A DNA stretch of 64,000 nucleotides from Scalesia atractyloides (Eukaryota; Streptophyta; Magnoliopsida; Asterales; Asteraceae), in assembly GCA_947069175.1 (NCBI GenBank), contig CAMTDV010000018.1, forward strand, positions 39,010,869 through 39,074,868, given 5' to 3'. A program made the position numbers and the translations under genes. A model generated the notes under the pieces. The model saw nothing but the letters and a program-made list of their open reading frames with translations. It was not told where the DNA came from and did no database searches. The stretch's first letter is position 1, and the number at the start of each line of letters is the position of its first letter. Shown here one piece after another: positions 9,141 to 18,560 of the stretch.

Positions 9141-10526
9141 CTAAACGATTGGAGTTGAATCTGGATTTTCGGTGAAGAGGACTAGTTGGGTATCTTCGTT
9201 TGGGCCGTCATTATCTTCGACAGGATTGGCGTTGATGTTGAAGACTCTTCCTCTTGCTGGTGGCCTAGTGATTGGATTTTCTTGATTTACTTGGTTAACT
9301 GGGTTTGACTGAGCTTGAGTGTTGATGATGTTAACCAATCGAGGGCACGTGTTTCTAAAGTGGGTAGGGTCGCCACAATTGAAACAAGCTCGAACATATG
9401 GGAACATGGGGTATTGGGGTTGTTGATAGGTTTGGATCATGTTTTGAGTAGGGGGAGAGATTTGGTTTTGAAAGGTGCGGTAAACCTTGCTCAAATGACC
9501 ATAGCGTCCGCAAGTTGCACATAGTCGACAACGTAAGGTAAGGGGATGGTGATAAAAACAGTTGTTGCATCGAGGGTGAGGTCCAAGATATGGTTTCTTA
9601 TTTGGGTAAGTTGAGTTGGGTGCCACTTGAGTGATTGGGATAGCTTGGATGGGTATGGCGTGTGAAATTGGTTGATTTCGTTGGATAGCAGCGAAAAGTT
9701 GCCCGTCTCTCTTTCTCTTAGAATTGGGTTGAGAAGGGGATTCGGTTTGGGTGTAGTCGGAGGTTTCAGTCGATGCTTTATCCTTCTTCTTCTCCTCCTT
9801 GAAGTCTTTGTTCCGGATTCGGTTCTCGGTGAGCTCTGTAGCTAACTCCATTGCTGCTTCCAAAGTTGCAGGCGTGGTACTTATTACAGAGTCTTGAATC
9901 TTTGACGGAAGACCTCGAATGTAGTGCCCAATCAAACGGTAGAGGGGAGTGAACATGTTGGGAACCATCTGATGTAACTCGAGGAATCTTTTGTTGTACG
10001 TGGTGTGGTCGCCTTCCTTTTGCTTCAACAAATAGAACTCATCTTCTAATTTCTTGATTTCGCTCCTTGGGCAAAATCGTCTGGTCATGATTTCTTTTAA
10101 TTCATTCCAAGTTAAAGTCATAGCATCTTCAACACCTCGTTTGGCCTTCTCTGTATTCCACCAAGTAAGTGCTATCCCATATAATCGACCGGTAGCATAT
10201 CGCACTTTGCGATCATCAGGGCAATCGCAATTTAGAAAAGTGTTCTCCATTTCTTCAAACCAATGGAGGAGAGCAGTGACACCTTCAGTCCCTTTGTATT
10301 TTGGAGGGTCGCATGATTTGAAATGCTTGTAGGTGCATTTAGTGGTATTTGGGGGAGAGTTGATAACGTTTTGATTTTCTTGATTGACAGGATTAGCGGT
10401 AAGTGCTTGTTGTACTTGGATTACAATGTTGGGTATTACGGCGGCCATTTGTTGAGCGATTAGGGCAGCCATGCGCTCGCGGGCTTTTCCTGCTCTCATC
10501 TTCCTACGGGTGAGGTTAGAAGACAT
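9141..10526 (-). CDS. Gag protein of element A1, intact, 461 aa
   Basis: Structural Gag of a Gypsy-like retroelement; it should assemble the particle that packages element RNA. It starts MSSNLTRRKMRAGKARERMA and is uninterrupted. The middle (about residues 70-230) is a retrotransposon Gag domain with the signatures LLHWFEEMENTF, ALTWWN and FCPRSE. A basic region (KEEKKKDK, then NSKRKR) follows, then Cys/His clusters: CNNC...HH...C, CATCGRYGHLSKVY and CFNCGDPTHFRNTC. The second has Tyr where the last Cys should be; the A2 copy keeps Cys. The frame ends after an acidic tail, exactly where a Gypsy protease would begin, so pol is missing rather than frameshifted. Confidence 0.93.
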   Translation of the reverse strand: MSSNLTRRKMRAGKARERMAALIAQQMAAVIPNIVIQVQQALTANPVNQENQNVINSPPNTTKCTYKHFKSCDPPKYKGTEGVTALLHWFEEMENTFLNCDCPDDRKVRYATGRLYGIALTWWNTEKAKRGVEDAMTLTWNELKEIMTRRFCPRSEIKKLEDEFYLLKQKEGDHTTYNKRFLELHQMVPNMFTPLYRLIGHYIRGLPSKIQDSVISTTPATLEAAMELATELTENRIRNKDFKEEKKKDKASTETSDYTQTESPSQPNSKRKRDGQLFAAIQRNQPISHAIPIQAIPITQVAPNSTYPNKKPYLGPHPRCNNCFYHHPLTLRCRLCATCGRYGHLSKVYRTFQNQISPPTQNMIQTYQQPQYPMFPYVRACFNCGDPTHFRNTCPRLVNIINTQAQSNPVNQVNQENPITRPPARGRVFNINANPVEDNDGPNEDTQLVLFTENPDSTPIV

Positions 10527-11292
10527 CTACAAGGAATACATGTCAAGAGTATGAGTTGGATGTTTTTGGGATCATGGGTCGCACTTAGGAATGAACATTC
10601 ATAAAATAATTATAGAAAAATAAATCTACTACATCCATAGGATGTCTTGGGCTTTGCTCGCCATTAGGCCCTACATGCCGCCATACTTCACCTTCGTAAT
10701 CATGTGGGCCCCCATGAATACCGGGTTTTTCATATGGTTCGCATGTGTTAGCCTGGTTACGTACACTAAAACCCGGAGAAAATCAAGAAATATGTATACT
10801 ACGTATGGTATTCGGAATGTGTCCAGGTGTAGACACGGTGACACCTCAAAGTGGGGTTAGTTCGAACGACGTTTGGTGTGGCATGCTTTGGCCTAATAGG
10901 TCCTTCGTACTCTCATCGTTGGTCCCCAGGTAGGCAAACTGGTCCGTTATATTGGATTTATACGAATGCCAACCTAGACAGGACGTTCCGACTACCGGTA
11001 CTTGTACCCTTCCAGTTACTACATGCCCGTCGCAGAACTTACTTTGATGAGATTTGAAAATTGCAACAAAATCTTTGAATAACAAAAGTATGAAGATGAA
11101 TTGAATATATGAACATTGAAATATGTATAATGAATGTGTATGTAAGTATGTATGTTTGACTGTAAATATAAACAAATATGAAACAAATAAATATCACAAG
11201 TTTGTATGTAACCACCTAATCAATTAAAATTTAGGCAGACTATAGTATAGGCTCTAAGGGTCTAATAACCTATCCTATATCCCTATAGTCAT
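10527..11292 (-). other. Leader of element A1 between primer site and gag
   Basis: Non-coding. A block at about 10918-11040 (CCCAGGTAGGCAAACTGGTC, GGATTTATACGAATGCC, CCTAGACAGG) is also found in A2 (44587-44700). In weaker form it is in the leader of the Gypsy element B2 (57369-57480), with the same order of words: CCCAGGTAAGAG, ATTGGTCCTATTAAGTGGAT, TTGTACGAACACT, CCTTAGACAG. A shared leader block is what one would expect of an RNA packaging or dimerisation signal. Bases 11060-11290 are AT-rich without other features. Confidence 0.65.
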
Positions 11293-11305
11293 GACTCTGA
11301 TACCA
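11293..11305 (-). other. Primer binding site of A1
   Basis: GACTCTGATACCA on the plus strand gives TGGTATCAGAGTC on the minus strand, an iMet-type primer site with one change. It lies three bases from the LTR start at 11309. Confidence 0.85.
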
Positions 11306-12322
11306 ATCTGTCACACCTCGACCCGCAGCGGAAAAGGTGATCGGGGCATGATTGGGTTATCATCAAAGCTCATTACATTTATTTTAACGTTTCATATTCA
11401 TTAATACACTTTAATGGAAAATTACAATCAATATTACAACATGTCCTAAATATCAATCTAGGCTTCATTGTTTTCTTCTAAGGCATTTCCTATGTTTTCC
11501 TTGCTTCATCCTGTTCACCTGTATCATGTGTAAAAAGGGTTTTTGGATCAACAAAAAGTTGGCGAGTGAATCCTATGGAAAACATTTGAACAAGTTTATT
11601 TAATTGATTATAAAATAAATTGCACAACCACACATGAGTAAAAATAGATGTAAACTTATTCATCAATCAATTTAATATTAAACAATACACACATGAACAA
11701 TAATGGATCGTTTAGAGGCACGCGTTGCTCAACTCGTCTCTCACGAGGAACTGATGGGCCTAATGAATGAATTGCATAAACTTGACAATATGAAATACAT
11801 AACTGCAAACAATATAACTCAATAATACACACAAGAACAATAATGGATTTGTTTTGAGGCACGCGTTGCTCAACTCGTCTCCCACGAGGAACTGATGGGC
11901 TAAATGAATGACTTTCATATAAGTTGACAAAATGAAATACATAACCACAACGATATAAACAATCTAAATTTAGATCACAATATGGTATGGCACAAGTTTA
12001 AATAAACGAGTTAATTATTTTGTGACACATGACACACCCCAAAACGTGTAATTAAAAAGGGGGAGTTGTAAGATTCACTCACAGTGGGTGCGTTCCGTTG
12101 ATGATGTTGAATGCACGCGAAGTGGTTTTAACCACGAGTGAAATTAACCTAGACAATGGCTTAATGTTTCGGTAAGTAAACGGATTTTATTAATCCATTT
12201 TAGTAGGATTGTTGGGTGTATTTTTGTGAGTTTAAGGCTATTTTCTAACCTTAAAAATGTTATTTTTAAGTATTTTTAATTGATTTTTAATTAAAATAAA
12301 TAAATAAAAATAATAAAAAAAG

Positions 12323-12372
12323 TTGACTTTTTTTTACCGTTGACCGTTGACCATTGACTGTTGACTTTGACC
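12323..12372 (+). promoter_or_regulatory. W-box cluster in the A1 5' LTR
   Basis: Six TTGAC(C/T) words in 50 bp (12323, 12340, 12347, 12354, 12361, 12367). TTGAC(C/T) is the known binding core of plant WRKY factors. The A2 LTRs have four such words in 31 bp (39109-39139 and 46025-46055). The function is inferred from the motif only. Confidence 0.5.
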
Positions 12373-12391
12373 GGTTCGTATGCGTGTATGT

Positions 12392-13758
12392 GTGCGCTGA
12401 GTGAGGCTCGAACCCGAGACCTCCCGTACGCGTGCACGCAGCTCTACCAACTGAGCTACGTGCCTAACCCGAAATATTTATGTTTTTAATTATATTTATA
12501 TATTAATTAGATTAATCCGAAAATCAACTTATTTCTAAAAAGATTTTTAATCAGTGACTCGGTGCGCTCCACAGGTCTCGAACCCGGGACCTGTGGTTTA
12601 GGTTAACACACAGTCCACCGCTGGACTGTGTGTTTAACTTGTTATATAACCTGATTTTTATTATACTTATATACAATTAAATAATTTCAGTTCCGCCTTA
12701 TTTAAAAAGGTTGGATAATTGTCCGGACCGGTGCGGTAGTCCGGATTCGAACTCGTGACGTGTGATTAAACATTCACACAGTCCACCACTTGACTGTGTG
12801 TCTAACTTGGTTATTATTCCGGTTATTAATAAACTTAACATGTAACAGCGGTGACTCCGGTTCGGTTAACAAAAAAGGACGTTTTTATTAAGGCAGCATG
12901 CGTGGGACAAGATTCGAACTCGAGACGTTTACGTCTTTATTGTGCACACAGTCCACCGCTGGACTGTGTGTCTAACCCGAGTTATAACTTGATTTATTTA
13001 TACTTATACACAACTGGAACTTCGTCTTCTTCGTTGAATTTAACCAGAATCGGAAGTCCGACTGGTTCGATGTTTTAATCGTGTTCTTTAGTGTTTTGAG
13101 GTTAATTACAGATGAGATAAGTAAAAAGAATGAAAGATTTAAGCGTAAGGTATACCGACTGGACTCCTCTGTTTCTCCGGCAGAACTCCGGTGACAGCAA
13201 TAGATTCCGGCGTCGTGTGTCTTGCGGCAGAGAGTCTTCAGCAAGCTTGAAAAGGATGTGGGTGACTTCGGTATAAGCTCAGGGGGTTCAGTAAGGCTCA
13301 GAAGTGAAGGGCTCGGTTTTCCGGAGATGTGCAGAATTTTTCCGGCGAGTGGAATTACGTCGGGTAAAGGTGCGGTTTTGAGCGAAAAAGCTTGCAGAGG
13401 TTTGAGGGGGTATTTATAAGGCAGGTCATCGATGAATTTGGTCCGATTTCCGACTTGATTCGTCGGTTAGAAATTCTCCGGCGGTTATAGCTTGTGTCGC
13501 GGGTTCAGGCGTCGGTTTATAACCGATGATGAGTTTAAAGTTTACGTTAAGAATAAAAGAAACCGTTCAAACTCGCGAGATCGCCGGGATTTCCGACGAC
13601 TGCATTTGGGCGCGCCGATTTCGTATTCGGAAAACATGTTATGAATTAATTGATTCTAATAATTAACAAGAAACACTAGTGGCGCAGTGGTTGAGTGTGT
13701 GTGTGTTAAGTCTGCTGAACCGGTTGACTGACCCGGGTTCGAAACCCGGCAGAAACAT
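12392..13758. other. tRNA-like modules 1-5 in the A1 5' LTR
   Basis: Modules on the minus strand at 12392-12470, 12561-12638, 12731-12807 and 12899-12978, and on the plus strand at 13677-13758. Layout and boxes match the 3' LTR copy almost base for base; one change in module 5 (GGTTGACTG for GGTCGACTG) leaves its T-arm intact. Confidence 0.75.
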
Positions 13759-13945
13759 TTTATTTTTATTTCATTATTTTTAACAATTTTTCAAAAACAA
13801 ATTATATATTCCAATATAATAATTAATTATGTATCGTTTAAAATTAATTTGGGCATTAAATACGCCACGAAATTTTAAACTGATTGTTCGGTTAATAAAC
13901 GGAGCGGGTTTGGTAAAATCCGTTTTTTACGGATGTTACAAATAC

Positions 13946-14880
13946 CACAATTAATCGTCCCCTGCGGGTATCGAATAATTCATTTCAAAAACACAAAGTG
14001 AGGCTCATGGGGCTCATGCATGAACAAGCAGACCTACTGAACAGCGAATGATATATCAGGTCGGGTGAAGGTGAGGTACTGCAGTGCACCTGCAAGACTG
14101 TGGTATAAAGTGGGATCATGGAATAGAGGTCCATTTGTGGCACTCAGTTTGGCATTAAGGTCAACAGGTGTTGCACAAGGCTTGGAGGACGACATAGAAG
14201 CTCTGGAAATTATGTCCTTCGCATATTGTGACTGATCCAGGAAAATACCATTGGATTTTTGTGTGACCCGTATCCCCAAAAAATGATGTAATTCGCCTAG
14301 ATCAGCCATTGCGAATTCTCTGGATAAAACTTGAATAATGTTCTGTAGTGGTGTATTGGACGATGCTGTAATGACTATGTCATCGACATATAATAATAAA
14401 TATGCCATTTGAGTGCCCTGAGTAAAGATGAATAGAAAATTATCACATACATTGCTCCGAAAACCATGTGATAATATATAGTTAGCAAACCGCGTGTACC
14501 AGGTGGGCGGTGCTTGTTTGAGCCCATATAAGGGTTTCTGTACCCTGCACACAAAGTTTGAAAACTGACGATCCACACAACCTGGGGGTTGCTGCATATA
14601 CATTGTTTCGTTCAAGTGGCCATGCAAGAAAGCGTTCTTAACATCTAATTGATGGAAAGGCCATGAGCGAGAAACAGCTACTAAAAGAACCATACGTATA
14701 GTAGCTGGTTTAACAACCGTGCTAAAAGTATCCTCACAATCAACACCCACTGTCTGAGATTTACCATTGACCACTAACCGAGCTTTATATCGTTCCAAAG
14801 AACCTTCCGATTTAAATTTATGTCGGAACATCCACATATAACATATGACTGTCTAGGGACTAATTCCCATGTATCATTTC
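13946..14880 (-). pseudogene. Reverse transcriptase and start of RNase H of Copia D1
   Basis: Minus-strand reading frame 14034-14837 encodes most of a Copia RT: FHQLDVKNAFLHG with the first catalytic Asp, YGLKQAPPTWY, LLLYVDDIVITAS with the YVDD box, then LGELHHFLGI. It ends RPDISFAVQ with a stop, and sequence related to the RT-RNase H connection continues to the A1 insertion at 13941. Upstream of 14838 the frame shifts (DTWELVPRQSY is readable in another frame). RT motifs are intact but the polyprotein is broken at both ends. D1 is a short-LTR Copia, possibly of the Ale/Retrofit group; that is a guess from motif style. Confidence 0.9.
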
Positions 14881-14916
14881 CTGCAAGGCATTAAACTCGG
14901 TCTACATGGCACGTAA

Positions 14917-16205
14917 CTAATTAGGGTCCGCAAAGGCTTTATGGTATGAGGTAGGTACGGGTGAGATAGTGGTGGAAACTAGAGTGTGTTGGGTTTTGGA
15001 GCGGGTCGTCATTGGGTGGGTATTTGTGGGATGTGGAGATGGCTGGGCAGAGGTTACGGTGGGATGGTTTAGACCAGAATCATAGGTTGTTTGGGCAGCA
15101 GCAGACTGACCTGAAGCTGCCGTAGCAGCATTAGGTGAAGACGCGGCTGTTTGGTCAGCCGTAGGTGGTGATGCTGCAGTTGCAGTGGGTGAAGGGGCTG
15201 TAGTGGCAGCTGAGATAGGTGCAGTAGGTGCAGGATTTTTACGGCGGCGAGTATAATGGATAGGGAATGGAGATGTGGAGTGAAGGGCTGGTTTGAGTAG
15301 AGGTGATAACGGAGGGGCAAATGAGAAACCTAGTGGAGAGTTATCATCCAGGAATGTGTTTGAGGAAGTAGGAGTAGGTATGGAGTATGGGAAAACCGTC
15401 TCGTCAAAGGTGACATGACGGGAGATGGAGACTTTACCTGTGGTGGGATCAAAACAACGATAGCCTCGGAAATCAGGAGGATATCTGAGGAATATGCACC
15501 GAATGGCACGAGGGTGGAGTTTGTGAGATTGAGTGGCCGAAGTGTTGGGATAGCAGGCGTAACCAAACACTCGGAGATGATCGTATGTTGGATGTCGCAG
15601 GTAAAGGGAAAAGGTTGGTGTGAAGTAATTCAGGCGTTTGGAGGGTAGTATGTTATGGAGATATGTGGCGGTGTGTAGGGCCTCGACCCAGAAGGTGGGT
15701 GGGAGATGGGCGTGTATGAGCAGGGAACGAATGATGTCATTCAGTCGACGAATCATTCTTTCAGAGCGGCCATTTTGGGAGGAAGTTTGAGGGCAAGAAA
15801 AACGAAATAAAATGCCATGTTGCTGACCGAAACTTTTGAAAGCATGATTATCAAACTCACCCCCAGATCGCATTGGAACGTTTTTATTTTTCGATTGAAT
15901 TGGGTGTGAATCATGGTATGGAATTTTGAAAAGGTCGGGAAAGTTTCAAATTTATATTTAAGTGGATAAACCCAAACAAAATTAGAGAATTTATCGATGA
16001 GGACCATGTGATATTAATATCCAATTTTACTTAGAATGGGAGACGTCCATAAATCACAATGTATAATGTCAAAAGGAGTAAACGTAAATGAATTTGATTC
16101 ATAAAAAGGGCAAACGTTAACTATTAGATAACTGACATGAATGACAAAAATTGGAGTTCTTATTGTGATTACAAGAAAATTAAAACGTCTACTAAGCACG
16201 TCCAA
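14917..16205 (-). pseudogene. Integrase of Copia D1, frameshifted
   Basis: Three overlapping minus-strand frames make up the integrase. IHCDLWTSP (near 16050) holds the first catalytic Asp of the core, followed by FSNFVWVYPLK. MRSGGEFDNHAFKSFGQQHG (15873 on) holds the region of the second Asp, though it reads GGEFDN, and SSQNGRSERMIRRLND carries the Glu. The C-terminal part has FGYACYPN and RCIFLRYPPDFRGYRCFDP, the usual Copia integrase tail. It continues into a Pro/Thr/Ala-rich linker before RT. At least two frameshifts and an internal stop make it non-functional. Confidence 0.88.
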
Positions 16206-16660
16206 AACTTGAGCACCGGGATGTCAAAGTCGATCATGCCAAGGTAAGGAAGCGGAAGCAAGATAACAGGCTTGTGGTGGAAGGGTAGGTGGAGTAACTG
16301 GATAAAGATCCCCGGAGCTATTGTGGCGGGAAAGTAGGCGGCCACTTCGTCCTTCACAAAAAAACCATTAGGGTCAAATTCGAGAGATACACTATTATCA
16401 CGTGTAAATCAGCGAACAGATAAAAGCTTTTTGATGATGTGTGAGCTGTACATGATATTTGGTAAAATATAGGTACGGTTATTTATGGGTAAAAAACCTG
16501 TGCCAGAGCCCTTAATAGGTATACATTGACCATTTCCGACTAGAAGTTTAGTATTTGCAATAAATGAGTCAGGGATTTTAATCATAACTTGGTCATCTGT
16601 GGTGTGCTTTTCAGCTCCTGTATCCATAAAGAGATTCAGGTCGTTGAAGTTGAGCTGCAT
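16206..16660 (-). pseudogene. Protease and pre-integrase region of Copia D1
   Basis: The frame 16409-16660 has LFMDTGAEKHTTDD, the aspartic protease active-site region (D-T-G), then the LPNIMYSSHIIKKLLSV segment normally found between protease and integrase. Downstream the pre-integrase part is degraded (FDPNGFFVKD is readable, with stops). The usual DTGASSHM reads DTGAEKHT here. Confidence 0.85.
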
Positions 16661-16664
16661 GGAT

Positions 16665-17718
16665 TCAAGGCTGCACTAAGATCAGAGGGACGTAGGGCAT
16701 CATAACCCGTGGGTGCATAACATGGATAACCTGTAAAATGAGCAGCAGGGACCTGGTTAGAATTCTGATTTGGGTGCCAATTTGTTTAGGTGGGGTAAGG
16801 GCAAGGTGGTGTATTCCACCATGCTTATTGCGGATAGGATGGCTGCCCGGTAGGAGACTGAAACACCCAATTAGTATTACTTGACTGGCCTCAATATCCA
16901 CGCCGACATCCCCTGCGACCACGGGACAGATTTCGGCCGTGTCCTCGTCCACACGTGGGTTGTCCAGAAGGCTGTGTCTGAGCCGCAGATAGGTCAGCAG
17001 GGGCTGTTTGCTGGCCGAAGTTGCTGGTGAGTGGGTTCGGGGCTGTGGGAGCAACCAGGACAGATGTAGATTGCTGCTGGCGAGCCTTTTTTCGGATAAT
17101 TTCATCATTAAGCATGGTTCTTGCAAGATCCCAATCAGCTTGTTGCGAGATTATGAGTTGAGCAGTGGTATCAAATTCTGGTGAAAGGCCACGTACAAGT
17201 TGTAACACCAGCCTTTTCTCGCTAACGAGCTGACCAACATCAGCAAGCTGATTGGCAAGTTCCTTCAGTTGTTGACAATAATCATTGAATGAGGAACAGG
17301 AAGAAAGTGTGAGGTTGACAAAGCGGGTTTCAAGTGCACTGGCCTTCGCCTGTTTGTTGCTAAGAAATTGCTTCTCGAGCTTCATCCAGGTGTCATGCGC
17401 GGTGGCATCCAAATCGAGAACCTGGTTGAGCAGGTCGTCTGAGATAGTGCTGTAGATCCCTTGGGAGACAAGAGCATCCAGTTCTTTCCATGATTCATAT
17501 TCAAGGTCAGTAGGTTCAGGTTTTGGGGAGCCATCGATATGGGTCAGGACGTTATACCCGATGGCATGAAATTTGAAAAGCTTAACCCAGGAGGTGTATG
17601 ATACTTTCATACCATCCAGGGTGCGGATCTTAGATTGGATATTCGATACAAAATAGGCTAGGTGCAGGGGTGGGTTAGTCAGTTTGGTTGAGGACCCGGC
17701 TTCATCAGTTTAAATCAT
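16665..17718 (-). pseudogene. Gag of Copia D1
   Basis: Minus-strand frame from the ATG at 17718; codon 3 is TAA. The open part from codon 4 runs through LTNPPLHLAYFVSNIQSKIR and YTSWVKLFKFHAIGYNV to 16891. It contains the Copia Gag (UBN2-like) fold: WMKLEKQFLSNKQAKASALE, YCQQLKELANQLADVG and LVRGLSPEFD. It ends in a Gly/Arg-rich tail (GRGHGRNLSRGRRG) with no CCHC knuckle. 16665-16890 continues in another frame toward protease. The early stop could be read through or bypassed by a downstream Met (17610), but the element is dead anyway. Confidence 0.87.
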
Positions 17719-17993
17719 GATTGGTTATCAGAACAGCAGCATGAATATAACAGGTATTGTAAATAATCAGCAGCAGCAGAAGTTGTGCCGACTAGGGTTT
17801 CAGAACGAGCAGGAAAAGAAAATAAGGGGGCGTCGGCAGAACAGCAGTAGCAGTGGGCTACGTTGTTGTTTTGAGAGAAAAAGGAATGAGATTAGGTATG
17901 GGAGGGATTAAACGGCGACAACAGTGGCTGAGCCGTTGGTCGAGATTATGCGGAGGATCGAGAGAAGGTGATCAAGTCGTGGCTCTGATATCA
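17719..17993 (-). other. Leader and primer site of Copia D1
   Basis: A short purine-rich leader. GGCTCTGATATCA at 17981-17993 gives TGATATCAGAGCC on the minus strand, an iMet-type primer site with one mismatch, directly touching the LTR at 17994. Confidence 0.75.
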
Positions 17994-18128
17994 TGAAATT
18001 CTGCAAAACTCGATGATCTATTATTAACACAAGACCCTATATATAGGGTATGTACAGAGAAACCCTATCGCTAATTAAGGAAATACTAATCAATACAAAT
18101 CTATACAATAAATGATAACCATCAATCA
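17994..18128 (-). repeat. 5' LTR of Copia D1, right boundary uncertain
   Basis: Starts TGAAATTCTG next to the primer site. CCTATATATAGG at 18036-18047 is a TATA-like palindrome. ATCAATCA at 18128 is the best CA end, giving about 135 bp; a longer LTR to about 18166 is possible. The 3' LTR of D1 is outside the window. Confidence 0.6.
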
Positions 18129-18166
18129 GCTCCATAATTATCGCTAAATAATAATCGTCTAAGAAT

Positions 18167-18560
18167 TAGGGGTGCTAAACGGGTCGTGATCACGGGTTTA
18201 ACCTGACCCGAACCCGAAAATTTTACACGAACCCGAACACGACCCGAAGTTTTGTGGGTTGACCTGAACACGATTATATTTAAATTATAAAATCTTATGT
18301 TAATTTCTCTTTTTAAGTTTTAATTATGACATAAAATACACACTCTATTTAAATTATGACATAAAATATATTGTAAAAATATATAATATATTATAAATAT
18401 GTTAAATGGGTCAACCTGCCAACCCGACCCGTTAACCTAAACGGGTTCGTGGGTTCAACCTGAAACTGACCCGAACCCATTTTGACTAAACCTAAACCCA
18501 CAAATTTCGTGTTAGGTTTGGGTCGTGTTTTCAGGCAATGTCAGAAATTCACACCCCTAC
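18167..18560. mobile_element. Small hAT-like non-autonomous element
   Basis: About 394 bp with terminal inverted repeats TAGGGGTG and CACCCCTA. The interior is built from CCCGAACCCGA-type and GGGTTTAACCTG words, typical of non-autonomous plant hAT elements. The flanking eight bases (CTAAGAAT, CTGGACAT) do not match well, so a target-site duplication is not confirmed. Confidence 0.5.

Larger units (their letters stand above)
5096..13940 (-). mobile_element. Gag-only LTR retrotransposon A1 (TR-GAG-like)
   Basis: Complete element on the minus strand: 3' LTR 5096-7049, internal region 7050-11308, 5' LTR 11309-13940. The five-base duplication AATAC flanks it at 5091-5095 and 13941-13945. A primer site lies beside the right LTR and a purine tract beside the left one. 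The only long ORF is gag; no protease, RT, RNase H or integrase is present in 4.3 kb of internal sequence. This matches the TR-GAG class of non-autonomous elements, which must use enzymes from elsewhere. It sits inside Copia D1. Its LTRs differ by roughly ten visible substitutions over the shared part plus one large deletion. Confidence 0.9.
11309..13940 (-). repeat. 5' LTR of A1, full length
   Basis: 2632 bp, TGTCACACCT to GGATGTTACA. It carries a duplicated segment of about 140 bp (11706-11800 and 11848-11942, with GGCACGCGTTGCTCAACTCG), the W-box cluster at 12323-12372, tRNA-like modules 1-4 at 12392-12978, a TATA box at 13411-13420 and the antisense module 5 at 13677-13758. The last base of the LTR is followed directly by the AATAC duplication. 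Confidence 0.9.

Noticed and set aside
18167..18560. hAT insertion with confirmed target-site duplication
   Set aside because: Flanking octamers match at only about half of the positions; the element call rests on inverted ends alone.
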